Counted from the stretch's first letter, positions 7,901 to 14,412 are shown. The stretch is DNA of 14,421 nucleotides from an uncultured Verrucomicrobiales bacterium (GCA_937893015.1 CALBJX010000078.1:1-14421), one strand, 5' to 3'. Program-made: numbers and translations. Notes: a model not told the origin generated them from the letters alone.

Positions 7901-10836
7901 CGGGCGGCACGCTGCGCATTGCGGACGGGGCGAGTGTGAGCGCTTACCATCTCTATTTTGCGGATGGCGCGGCTGAGGCAACGATTGCGCTCTCGAACGG
8001 AACGTTGAGCACCCCCTCGCGTGAGCTCTTTTTTAACCTCAACAAAACGCTGGAGCTGACGGGGGTTAATACCATCGCCACCAATTATTTGGCCTTTGAG
8101 GACGGCGCGACGCTGACGTTCAACCTCGGGGCGGAGAACCGAGACCACGCACTCCTCTTCGTCAACAGCGGGGATATTCTTGATTTGCAGGGAGGACTGA
8201 CCTTCAACATTAACAGCGCGGAAGGGGCGGCGACGGGAACGTATAAACTGATAGAAGCGAAGGCAGGGTTCCGAGATAACAGCACCCTGACGCTGAACGG
8301 GGGGGACGAGGGCTCATTGAGCTGGCGGGACGGCATCCTGTGGTATGATGCGGATTATCGCCCGCCTGTCGAACCAACGACCGACCTTGTGTTCACGGTG
8401 ACGCAGAGCGGCTCTTTCTCCTATGAGGGGAACGATAGTCTCACCTTCACCACGGGCGGCACCCGCGCCATCGACGAAAGAGCGGCGGAGGCGGCTGAGG
8501 TGCGTCTCGCGCATAACGGCCCCGTGGCTTTCCGCGGCATCAGCACGGAGGGCGAGGGCGGTGCGATCGCCAATGTCAGTCACGGGCCTTCTGCACCTTC
8601 CGTCATCACAGTGGAGGATAACATCCTCGTAGAATTGTCCGGCATCAAGGCCACGGGGGACGGCGGCGCCATCTCCAATCGGTCGCTCAACGGAGGGGAG
8701 GCAAGCATCATCATCTGCGGAAACAGCCGACACGACGGCGCACTCGACGGGGACAGCAATGTGATGCTGAATGCCAATAGCTCGGGCGGCAGCGGCGGCG
8801 CCCTGTTCAACAGCGGTATGGTGGCGATGGCCGACAACGGCGAAATCTACATCAGCAACAATGTGGCCCTCGGTAACGGCGGCGGTATCTGCAACGAGGG
8901 GCTCCTGTCCGTGACGGAGAACTACGGCCTGAATTTCAACCGCAACAGCACCGATAGCGACAAAGGCCGCGGCGGTGCCGTGGCGAACCGCGGCGAGATG
9001 CATCTGGACGGCAATTTCTATATCGTGGCGACGGGCAATTCCTCCCTCTATGGTGCCGCTGTATATAACGAAGGCGTGCTGAGCATGGATGAAAACGGCT
9101 ACCTCCAGTTCTCGGGCAACGACAGCACGCGAGACGAGGATGATAAGCGCATGTTCGGCATCGGCGGCAATATCTGCAATACCGCCTCCGGTGAGATTTC
9201 CGTTCGTCGCAATGGTGACGTCTCCCTCACTTCCGCATACGGCATGTACGGCGGCAGTATCTACAACGAAGGCAGCCTCTTCATTGAAAAGAACAACGAT
9301 GTCAACATCGACAACGCGGGGGTGGAGGGTAACGGCGGCGGCGTGTGGAACCACGGCACCTTCGTGATGCGCGGCAACGGGCACGTCACCTTCAATGAGG
9401 ACTGGGCCTGGGGCGGCTACGGCGGCGCCGTCTGCAACATGGCGGGAACAGTTGACATCAGCAGCAATGCGAGCCTCTCCGTCTACAGCTCCTACACGGC
9501 TTTTTCCAACGGCACCTCGGATACCACGGAGACGGCGGTGATGAACCTCTGCGGCAACGGGGGAATCGTGTTCTATGACAACATTGCCTACCGCACGAAG
9601 AAAGGCTTTGACGGCAAGGCCGGGGCCCTCTACAACTTGGCAAGCGGCACGCTCAATATCTGCGGCAATGGGGATGTGACCTTCTACAACAACACACTGC
9701 TCACCTTCGCGGAAGCCTCCCCCACGGGCAAGGATTTCAGCTATCTGCACGCTCTGCACAACGAGGGCACGATGAATCTCTCCGCCGCGGCGGGGAAGAA
9801 TATCACGTTTTTCGACGGCATCAGCTCGGCAGCAGGCTCGGCGGTGAATCTGAACGCGGACTACGCCGATGCCGAGGGCAAGATGCAGCACGCCACGGGT
9901 GACATCGTGTTCTCGGGGGCGATGGCGGAGAGTCTGCTGTACAGCAATATGCTGGCGGAATTTGTGACGCCGGAGACGATACGCCTGTCCAAGACGAGTG
10001 ACCTGGACACGCAGGTGACGCTGCACAACGGCGCCCTGCGCGTGGAGGACGGCGCCGTGCTCAACACCCATTCTTTGACGGCTAAGGGCGGCTCCGGCAT
10101 TGCGGTGCGGAACGCGACCCTCACGGCAGACAAGCTGGAGATGCAGGCGGGCGCAACGATGACGCTCGGCACGGCAACGCTGAATGCGGCGGATGGTAAG
10201 ACAAGCGCCAAGGGCAGCGATCTGCGGATGACCGACTCCGGCATCTATGGGCAGGGCGGCAAGCTGGTGAACACCCTCATCGACCTGAAGGAAGGCGTGA
10301 CGTTTGAGCTGTCCGACATCGTTCTCGCCGCGAGCTCCCGCATCACGGATGAGCCCGCGCGGCTTCTGTTGGATAACGTGACGGCTCAGGCTACCATGGG
10401 CGTGAATGCCGAACGCCGAGCCGACAGCGTGGCGGAGAGCCCGGCCTTTGTGCAGAGCGGCGACGCGACGCTCACCGCGGATTCCGGCGGTCTCGTTACT
10501 GTCACCAACATTGTGCTGACGAGCTTCGACACCGTGACCCTGAGCGGCAACGCACTGACTATCGCCCTGAGCGGTTTGGGTTATGCTGAATCGCGGGAAA
10601 ATAACTATATCGCGGTGTCTTTCACGAGCGGCAAGGCCTTTGCTACCTTTGACCGCGGATTGAGTGTCACGCTTTCGCTCACGTCCACGGGCGACACGCT
10701 GCAAGGCTGGTTCCGCGGGGATGAACTCGCGCCGACAGCCGTTTACTTCGACATGATGCACGCCCCCGAGCCCGCGACGGCCACCCTCTCTCTGGCGGCA
10801 TTGCTGGCTTTCGTTGCCCGCCGTCGCCGGAAGTGA
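4906..10836 (+). CDS. Giant secreted IdeS/Mac-like cysteine protease with Pmp-like repeats and PEP-CTERM tail
   Basis: The 1976-aa product begins with a signal peptide (MKPHLPVALLVKLMAALSLV). Residues of about 165-440 resemble the IdeS/Mac (peptidase C66) family. The nucleophile motif is MCWANATANVLQYW with Cys180, and the histidine motif is GGHALTCWGMDFD with His333. SIYIANSDD follows, with Asn355 and Asp357 at the spacing of the IdeS acidic residues. The rest looks like a beta-helix stalk: strand-rich segments (about 455-660, 940-1150 and 1610-1940) alternate with two repeat blocks (about 713-905 and 1204-1598) carrying GGA[I/L/V] and FxxN motifs. The C-terminus has PEP at 1954-1956, a hydrophobic stretch and ARRRRK, a PEP-CTERM signal for exosortase-type sorting. 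No autotransporter barrel is present. Known IdeS proteins cut immunoglobulin G; that substrate is not shown here. The ATG at 4906 best fits the promoter and signal peptide. Confidence 0.85.
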   Translation: MKPHLPVALLVKLMAALSLVVGFGVHENEHPNESVWEGRAFETSLPTSYSFTRPQGVVPSSFATGNTYREGNSIFRPVAGDPGDKLVYTTMPHTDGGTALFATGGSLQGLEASSRYSDTGKGCYFSQSYNYYQPYRGAEELYQQNGNWGFMGPNLAPNINPGSSSVSGALGGLTHDVSMCWANATANVLQYWQSYYGIFYDGCKGALPYGWNYDPSLAPTLGGSQSLAIYNEFYKHWYDEGGTFKWASDWYCRNVDPSKLYIKNEGTGGWWENWFGESKAYVITYFNGSSNIKTLTNTFAASLGYSQQEDGSWAQTTMGQIGYLGISSYLGGHALTCWGMDFDEQGLVHSIYIANSDDLQYGTVQLFLKSVDGQYYLFSDADCTEYWNWNAANWYLDEVSYLNTPQALKDLYRAYSTSDLVWTGVADEWSVRLSADQQIGYALPDKSSGWTSEVNGTAYHSYYEAGRNLVFGDAATTNVSTSGALKAGNIELSNAAKDYVFTATEAQTSLEAVSLHAATAGRTSFIGMELSFSDALLLDGYALEVHNGSLSAGTATLQGGASLALENSTASFTDLLLGDGTVLTLDFSLAGDDEALISVSGTLSIEGALTLNVGGLPTDLSEIYMVFSAGEYDEASWGDNITINGTTKDMLFWSFGVLYYGSAVDKGHQFFTEHTEAPERWRKFVGLSFSDIEHDKDGAALTNIASLSFERNGPVDFTDNSTRGNGGAVANAGTMLMEGNRSVTFRANRAEEAGGALMQTSGMLNISGSREVSFIANRAAAGGAIAQSGGSMNISGNSRVSFEDNRSTEAGGAIRLTGGSLSLSGNDVLAFTNNRTEGRGGAIDNVGAQLVIRGNGDTQFTGNHAGIAGGAMANSGDGRITLFADAGDITFRGNTQGSGATSILCAIASQGDIHDDSSKHHFSASEGHRITFYDSVHVENTDYGWYTGQTNLNTQGRGMIEFSGKYAEADLLAATGTAPTAEALAASRNSVFTGSIYLAGGTLRIADGASVSAYHLYFADGAAEATIALSNGTLSTPSRELFFNLNKTLELTGVNTIATNYLAFEDGATLTFNLGAENRDHALLFVNSGDILDLQGGLTFNINSAEGAATGTYKLIEAKAGFRDNSTLTLNGGDEGSLSWRDGILWYDADYRPPVEPTTDLVFTVTQSGSFSYEGNDSLTFTTGGTRAIDERAAEAAEVRLAHNGPVAFRGISTEGEGGAIANVSHGPSAPSVITVEDNILVELSGIKATGDGGAISNRSLNGGEASIIICGNSRHDGALDGDSNVMLNANSSGGSGGALFNSGMVAMADNGEIYISNNVALGNGGGICNEGLLSVTENYGLNFNRNSTDSDKGRGGAVANRGEMHLDGNFYIVATGNSSLYGAAVYNEGVLSMDENGYLQFSGNDSTRDEDDKRMFGIGGNICNTASGEISVRRNGDVSLTSAYGMYGGSIYNEGSLFIEKNNDVNIDNAGVEGNGGGVWNHGTFVMRGNGHVTFNEDWAWGGYGGAVCNMAGTVDISSNASLSVYSSYTAFSNGTSDTTETAVMNLCGNGGIVFYDNIAYRTKKGFDGKAGALYNLASGTLNICGNGDVTFYNNTLLTFAEASPTGKDFSYLHALHNEGTMNLSAAAGKNITFFDGISSAAGSAVNLNADYADAEGKMQHATGDIVFSGAMAESLLYSNMLAEFVTPETIRLSKTSDLDTQVTLHNGALRVEDGAVLNTHSLTAKGGSGIAVRNATLTADKLEMQAGATMTLGTATLNAADGKTSAKGSDLRMTDSGIYGQGGKLVNTLIDLKEGVTFELSDIVLAASSRITDEPARLLLDNVTAQATMGVNAERRADSVAESPAFVQSGDATLTADSGGLVTVTNIVLTSFDTVTLSGNALTIALSGLGYAESRENNYIAVSFTSGKAFATFDRGLSVTLSLTSTGDTLQGWFRGDELAPTAVYFDMMHAPEPATATLSLAALLAFVARRRRK
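7042..7620 (+). repeat. Pmp-like GGA/FxxN repeat block A within the giant gene
   Basis: This block encodes roughly residues 713-905. Units of about 24-30 residues repeat a pattern of G-N-x-x-V-x-F-x-x-N followed by GGA[V/L/I/M]. Six GGA motifs (GGAVANAG, GGALMQTS, GGAIAQSG, GGAIRLTG, GGAIDNVG, GGAMANSG) and seven FxxN motifs (FTDN, FRAN, FIAN, FEDN, FTNN, FTGN, FRGN) are visible. The paired tetrapeptides are the defining repeat of chlamydial polymorphic membrane proteins. Confidence 0.8.
8515..9700 (+). repeat. Pmp-like repeat block B within the giant gene
   Basis: This block encodes roughly residues 1204-1598 and is a longer, more degenerate series than block A. Five strict GGA[I/L/V] motifs occur (GGAIANVS, GGAISNRS, GGALFNSG, GGAVANRG, GGAVCNMA), with at least six variants (GGGICNEG, GAAVYNEG, GGNICNTA, GGSIYNEG, GGGVWNHG, AGALYNLA). 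The most regular form is GGx[I/V]xNEG, which differs from block A. FxxN motifs are fewer (FNRN, FSGN, FYDN, FYNN). Confidence 0.75.
10765..10833 (+). other. PEP-CTERM sorting signal coding region
   Basis: The last 23 residues of the giant protein read PEP, then a hydrophobic stretch (TATLSLAALLAFVA), then RRRRK. This tripartite layout matches PEP-CTERM signals handled by exosortase systems. No exosortase gene lies in this window, so it would have to be encoded elsewhere. Confidence 0.85.
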
Positions 10837-10837
10837 G

Positions 10838-11332
10838 TCAGGAAATGATTTTCAATGTGCGGACGCTGCCCTCGCCGAGGGCAGCGTTGAGCGCGGCGAT
10901 GACGCGCGGGCGCAGACGGGTGAGCTCATAGCGTGCGGCGGGGTGAGCGACGCTGATGCACGCGCTCTTGTTGGCGATGCTGACGAGGCGGGAGAGCGAG
11001 GCAAGGGCCGGGCCGACAGCTTTCTGCCACGCCTCCGCCAGCAATGCGGCGGAGAGGCTTTCTTCCTCCAGCACCATGGAGGCGAGCACCTCCCCGAGCA
11101 GAGATTCCGCCGTGCGCATGTTGGCGGCCACGGGCAACTCGGGGCCCGCGCCGAAGAAATCCGCCTGCGCTTGGTCGCGCTCGCCCTCGCGTCGGCTGCG
11201 GCAGCGCACCGCACGCTCGGAGACGCCGTCCGCCATGCGCTGCATCACGAAGCGGCGCGGGGAGCGGGGGGCAGCGAACGCGGGCCGGTGCAGCTCGGGC
11301 GTGTCTGCTTTCTTGTGGCGGCGGGGTGGCAT
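10838..11332 (-). CDS. DUF721/DciA-like protein
   Basis: The 164-aa product has a basic, probably disordered N-terminus (about residues 1-65). Its C-terminal domain matches the DUF721/DciA pattern: SLLGEVLASMVLEE, then LLAEAWQKAVGPALASLSR, then an ISVAHPAARYELTRLRPRVI segment and a final short strand. DciA is the widespread loader of the replicative helicase DnaB in bacteria that lack DnaC or DnaI. A role in replication initiation is inferred from the family. Its stop codon is separated by one base from the stop of the convergent giant gene, leaving no room for a terminator. ATG 11332 has no clear Shine-Dalgarno, and internal Mets at residues 30 and 33 are alternatives. It may be co-transcribed with the upstream ferredoxin gene. 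Confidence 0.7.
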   Translation of the reverse strand: MPPRRHKKADTPELHRPAFAAPRSPRRFVMQRMADGVSERAVRCRSRREGERDQAQADFFGAGPELPVAANMRTAESLLGEVLASMVLEEESLSAALLAEAWQKAVGPALASLSRLVSIANKSACISVAHPAARYELTRLRPRVIAALNAALGEGSVRTLKIIS

Positions 11333-11350
11333 GCGGGGAAAGACAGAACA

Positions 11351-11387
11351 ACCCGAGAGCCTCGGCGTGAGCCCAAAACCCTCGGGT
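11351..11387 (-). terminator. Hairpin between ferredoxin and DciA-like genes
   Basis: On the minus strand, ACCCGAG (11381-11387) pairs with CTCGGGT (11351-11357) in a seven-base stem around a 23-base loop. A moderately T-rich stretch follows (TGTTCTGTCTTT). It may be a weak terminator or attenuator that lowers read-through from the ferredoxin gene into the DciA-like gene. Confidence 0.35.
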
Positions 11388-11413
11388 CGTTGAAGAGGTA
11401 AGCGCGGGGAGCT

Positions 11414-11647
11414 TTACTCGCCATCGTCGCCGATGGCCTGCACGGGGCAGCCTTCCATGGCCTCGGTCACCAGAGCGACTTCGTCGTCGGTCACAGGCTG
11501 CTTGATGACAATGGAGAGACCCTCGTCATCATCGCGACCGAAGAAATCGGGAGCGGATTCGCGGCAAAGGTCGCAGTCGATGCAGTTGGAGTCCACATAG
11601 AACTTGCCCGGCACATTCTTTTCGTTTTTTTCGTCGATATCGGCCAT
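11414..11647 (-). CDS. Single-cluster [4Fe-4S] ferredoxin
   Basis: A 77-aa acidic protein contains CIDCDLC, giving Cys22, Cys25 and Cys28, and a distal GCP motif with Cys67. These four ligands suit one [4Fe-4S] cluster, as in small monocluster ferredoxins. The motif FYVDSNCIDCDLCRESAPDF and the C-terminal AMEGCPVQAIGDDGE match a compact ferredoxin form that I recall from several verrucomicrobial and related genomes. The protein should be cytoplasmic and carry electrons; its redox partner is not encoded nearby. ATG 11647 (MADIDEKN) is preferred over in-frame ATG 11680 because a candidate -10 box at 11679-11684 overlaps the upstream ATG and because family members commonly begin MAD. The upstream start would add eleven residues. 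Confidence 0.9.
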   Translation of the reverse strand: MADIDEKNEKNVPGKFYVDSNCIDCDLCRESAPDFFGRDDDEGLSIVIKQPVTDDEVALVTEAMEGCPVQAIGDDGE

Positions 11648-11678
11648 TTTCGTGTATGGGGGTTGTTTGCCCTGCGTC

Positions 11679-11707
11679 ATTTTTCACTTATTTTCGGCAA
11701 AATGCAA
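11679..11707 (-). promoter_or_regulatory. Candidate ferredoxin promoter
   Basis: On the minus strand, TTGCAT (11702-11707) and AAAAAT (11679-11684) are 17 bp apart. This predicts a leader of roughly 20-25 bases before ATG 11647. The -10 box is a weak match (four of six to TATAAT), so this is tentative. Confidence 0.3.
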
Positions 11708-11717
11708 TCCTTTTTTA

Positions 11718-11746
11718 TTGCCACACGGCATTTTTCGCGTCACAAT
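11718..11746 (+). promoter_or_regulatory. Candidate promoter of the unknown-lnt operon
   Basis: TTGCCA (11718-11723) is followed after 17 bp by CACAAT (11741-11746). The predicted transcript start would be at or just before ATG 11753, so the mRNA could be leaderless. It lies back-to-back with the candidate ferredoxin promoter. The -10 box has two mismatches to consensus. Confidence 0.3.
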
Positions 11747-11752
11747 AGGCGC

Positions 11753-12472
11753 ATGCAGCAATCGCAAGACCTTTACGAATCTCAGCACAGAGTGCCTAAG
11801 AAGCGCTTCCGCCCCGGAGTATGGGGCATTGCAGCCGCGCTGGTGGGCCTGGGCCTGTTGGCGGGCGCCGTGTGGATGTTCTGCCAAATCCGCCCTGTCA
11901 ATGACCGCCACTACACCAGCTCTCCCTTCCCGTGGGTGGGGGAGCAGGTGACCATCAACTCCGCTATCGCTTGGTGGAAGTCCGCGAAGGGTGATGCCCG
12001 CATGGAGATGCGCACGGGGTATTACCCGGTGGCCCGCATCCGTCTCGGCGGCGGCAAGGGCAAGGGGCTCATGACCGTGACCTTCCACGATGAGCTCAAT
12101 CGCCAGGTCGGCGAGGCGATTCACATGCCCTACGCCGACGGGCAGTTTGCCCGCAGAGAGGAAAACTGGGTACGCGCGGAGGGCGATGTCGCTACCTGCC
12201 GCGTGGAAGCCGGGTATGAGAACAAACAGGAGATTGTGCTGCGCCTCATCCAGCCGGATATGCCGCTCTGGAAGGTGAAGGTCATCTATCGCCCGGAAGG
12301 GGAACGCACGGCATATTTCCTCGGCACGGTGACCATCAACCCCGAGGAAGTGAAGGATGAAAACGGCGCGAAGGAAGCCCTCAAGGAAGAGGCCCCGCAG
12401 GAGGAAGTGAAGGTGGAGGCCGCCCCCGAGATGCAGAGCGCGGAGATACTGCCGGAGGGGAAGGGAGAGTAA
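11753..12472 (+). CDS. Membrane-anchored protein of unknown function upstream of lnt
   Basis: I do not recognise a family for this 239-aa protein. A basic N-terminus (VPKKRFRP, about residues 14-21) precedes one membrane segment (about residues 23-46, GIAAALVGLGLLAGAVWMF). The rest would sit on the far side of the membrane. It includes an aromatic-rich, strand-like domain (about residues 55-205, with WWKSAKGDARMEMRTGYYPV and PLWKVKVIYRPEGERTAYFL) and a Glu/Lys/Pro/Ala-rich tail (about 205-239) that is probably disordered. It ends three bases before the lnt start, so the two are almost certainly one operon and may act together at the cell envelope. The frame extends upstream to 11663, but ATG 11753 fits the candidate promoter and a sensible N-terminus. 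Confidence 0.7.
   Translation: MQQSQDLYESQHRVPKKRFRPGVWGIAAALVGLGLLAGAVWMFCQIRPVNDRHYTSSPFPWVGEQVTINSAIAWWKSAKGDARMEMRTGYYPVARIRLGGGKGKGLMTVTFHDELNRQVGEAIHMPYADGQFARREENWVRAEGDVATCRVEAGYENKQEIVLRLIQPDMPLWKVKVIYRPEGERTAYFLGTVTINPEEVKDENGAKEALKEEAPQEEVKVEAAPEMQSAEILPEGKGE
12463..12469 (+). promoter_or_regulatory. Shine-Dalgarno for lnt inside the upstream gene
   Basis: GGGAGAG at 12463-12469 lies six bases before ATG 12476 and overlaps the last codons of the preceding gene. With only three bases between stop and start, this suggests translational coupling. It is one of the few convincing ribosome-binding sites in the window. Confidence 0.55.
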
Positions 12473-12475
12473 GCG

Positions 12476-14347
12476 ATGAGCGCCGCCACGGATTCCCTGG
12501 GCTTATGGGGGCGGCTGCGCCGCCGTTTTGCCTGTCCGCTGGTCTGCCTGTTCAGCGGCATGGCGACGGCTTTGGCTTTTCCGCCTTACGATATCGGTAA
12601 TGTGGTGTGGGCGGCGCTGCTGCCGCTGCTTTGCTGCCTGTGGCTCGGTTCCCGCGGCTTTAAGCGGGCGTTCGGCTTGGGCTGGCTCTGGGGGGTGGGC
12701 TGCTATGCGGCGACAAACAGTTGGATCACGGAGGTGGGGCATGTCTTTTTCATCCCTGCCCCCGTGTTCTGCACAATTGCTTTCCTGCCGCTCATGGCCT
12801 TTTATGCCCTGCTGCCTGCGCTCTGGGCCGGGGTGATGAATACCCTGCTGCGGCCGGACCTGACGCCGCTGCCGGAGGGTATCACAACCAAGGCTGCGGC
12901 CGCGCCATGGGCGCAAAAAGCTTTGCTCTCGGGGCTGCGCACGGCGGTGGGCGGCGGCGCACTTTGGGTGTGCATCGAGTGGCTGCGTGCACATGGCACC
13001 TTGGGCTACAGCTGGAACAGCCTCGGTATGGCCCTCTACCACGGCCTTTCCTTGGTGCAGTGGGCGGAGTTTGTGGGCACGGCGGCCTTGTCCTTTTTGC
13101 CCGTGGCGGCGGGTATCATTTTGTGGTGTGCCATGCGTCGCACGTGGGTGCAGTTCCGCCGTTTCGGTTCGGCGAGCCGCCCGTGGGATTTTTACGGCAT
13201 GGTTATCGTGCTCTTTGCGCTGTTCGCGGGCGGCCTGTTTCTCTCCTCCCGCTATGCGGCGGATTCTCTGCTGCGCCGCGAGAGCGTGTTGCCTCTGCCT
13301 GTGGCGGCGGTGCAGATCAACCTCGACCAGAATGAACGTATCGCCGCGGGTGGGGCGTATCCCGAGCTCTACGGCGTGTACCTGCGGGCCACGCGCCATG
13401 CTTTTGACGAGATCCAGCGCGATACCATGCAGCGTGCCCTGAGGCGAGAGGATGTAGGTATCACTCAGCAGCTGCCTGTGTGGGTGGTGTGGCCGGAGAG
13501 TGCTCTCGGCTGCCCCTTGCACCGCAGTGTCGAGACGAACGAGCTGCTGCCCGACCCGCTGACGACCAAGCGTTTCTTCGGCGAGGAAGGCTTGCCGCTG
13601 GTGCGTGAACAGGTGCAGAGCATCGGCGGGCAGCCCTTTGTGCTTTTTACGGGCGCGGATGAGTATCAGTGGCGTGCGGACGAAGAGCTGGGGCCTGTCC
13701 CCGCGGGCATGAAGAATACCATGGCGATCATTCCCGGCGGGTTTGATAGCATCTCTACCGCCGCCAAGCAGCATCTCATGCCCTTCGGCGAGTATGTGCC
13801 TTTTGTGGAGAATATTGCGTGGATAGGGCAAATCTACTCCGAGATGACCGGCACGCAGGTAGGCGAGGGGATTCACCCCGGAGAAGGTACGGAGCCGCTG
13901 ATGGTCGCCGTGCCGGGCACCACAGAGAGCGTGGGGGTGATTCCCGCTGTGTGCTACGAGGATTCCGTGGGCGATTTAGTGGCAAAATTTGCTCGCAAGG
14001 GGCCGCAGGTTATCCTCAACGTGACGAACGACGCCTGGTTCCGCCACTCCGTCTGCGGAGCGCAGCAGGCCCGCAACGCGGCTTTCCGCTGCATCGAGCT
14101 GCGCCGCCCCATGGTGCGCGCGGCCAACATGGGTGTCACTTGTGCCATTGCACCCAACGGGGCCGTCATCGACAGCCTTACCAAAGCTGACGGCGATCCC
14201 CACACCGCGGGCTACAGCTACGCCGTGCTGCCCGTGGACCGCGAGGCGGGGCTGACTCTCTACGCCCTCTTCGGCGACTGGGCCGTGGCGCTCTGCGCCC
14301 TCGCGGCTGCTGTTACCGCCGCCTTCGGCTTCCGGAAACAGGGCTGA
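12476..14347 (+). CDS. lnt: Apolipoprotein N-acyltransferase
   Basis: Lnt transfers a fatty acyl chain from a phospholipid to the N-terminal cysteine of diacylated lipoproteins, the last step of lipoprotein maturation in the inner membrane. The 623-aa product has an N-terminal multi-pass region (about residues 20-265; GMATALAFPPYDIGNVVWAA is typical). A nitrilase-like periplasmic domain (about 280-590) and a final membrane helix follow. The expected catalytic residues are visible: Glu341 in VVWPESALG, Lys431 in AAKQHLMPFGEYVPF, and Cys493 in AVCYEDS. It is longer than the roughly 510-aa E. coli enzyme. The extra length appears to lie partly in the loop after Glu341 and in loops between membrane segments. 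ATG 12476 has a good Shine-Dalgarno and follows the upstream stop by three bases. Confidence 0.93.
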   Translation: MSAATDSLGLWGRLRRRFACPLVCLFSGMATALAFPPYDIGNVVWAALLPLLCCLWLGSRGFKRAFGLGWLWGVGCYAATNSWITEVGHVFFIPAPVFCTIAFLPLMAFYALLPALWAGVMNTLLRPDLTPLPEGITTKAAAAPWAQKALLSGLRTAVGGGALWVCIEWLRAHGTLGYSWNSLGMALYHGLSLVQWAEFVGTAALSFLPVAAGIILWCAMRRTWVQFRRFGSASRPWDFYGMVIVLFALFAGGLFLSSRYAADSLLRRESVLPLPVAAVQINLDQNERIAAGGAYPELYGVYLRATRHAFDEIQRDTMQRALRREDVGITQQLPVWVVWPESALGCPLHRSVETNELLPDPLTTKRFFGEEGLPLVREQVQSIGGQPFVLFTGADEYQWRADEELGPVPAGMKNTMAIIPGGFDSISTAAKQHLMPFGEYVPFVENIAWIGQIYSEMTGTQVGEGIHPGEGTEPLMVAVPGTTESVGVIPAVCYEDSVGDLVAKFARKGPQVILNVTNDAWFRHSVCGAQQARNAAFRCIELRRPMVRAANMGVTCAIAPNGAVIDSLTKADGDPHTAGYSYAVLPVDREAGLTLYALFGDWAVALCALAAAVTAAFGFRKQG

Positions 14348-14357
14348 GAGGCGAGCG

Positions 14358-14374
14358 ACAAATCATGGATTTGT
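14358..14374. repeat. Small hairpin after lnt
   Basis: ACAAATC (14358-14364) pairs with GATTTGT (14368-14374) around ATG. It overlaps the inner edge of the right-hand 46-bp repeat and lacks a T-run. It mirrors the ACAAA/TTTGT hairpin at the inner edge of the left copy, so it is more likely part of the repeat element than a true terminator for lnt. Confidence 0.5.
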
Positions 14375-14412
14375 AGGGATGTACGAAGTACGATGTACGA
14401 TGTACGAAGTCA
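14367..14412. repeat. Right copy of the inverted 46-bp repeat
   Basis: The reverse complement of 14367-14412 matches 1-46 at 44 of 46 positions. The differing bases change one heptamer (TCGTAAA on the left versus TCGTACT on the right). It starts about 20 bases after the lnt stop, and the two copies face each other across the whole window. Confidence 0.85.

Noticed and set aside
7042..9700. The giant gene as a classical type V autotransporter
   Set aside because: The C-terminus lacks a beta-barrel-like region and ends in a PEP-CTERM tail instead.
8314..10761. An 815-codon antisense frame under the giant gene, and a 595-codon one at 5395-7182
   Set aside because: Both mirror repetitive GC-rich codons of the giant gene, show low-complexity content and lack a start context. 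The sense frame has a signal peptide, protease motifs and PEP-CTERM end.
10834..10860. A terminator between the giant gene and the DciA-like gene
   Set aside because: Only one base separates the two stops, and I could find no convincing stem with a T-run around them.
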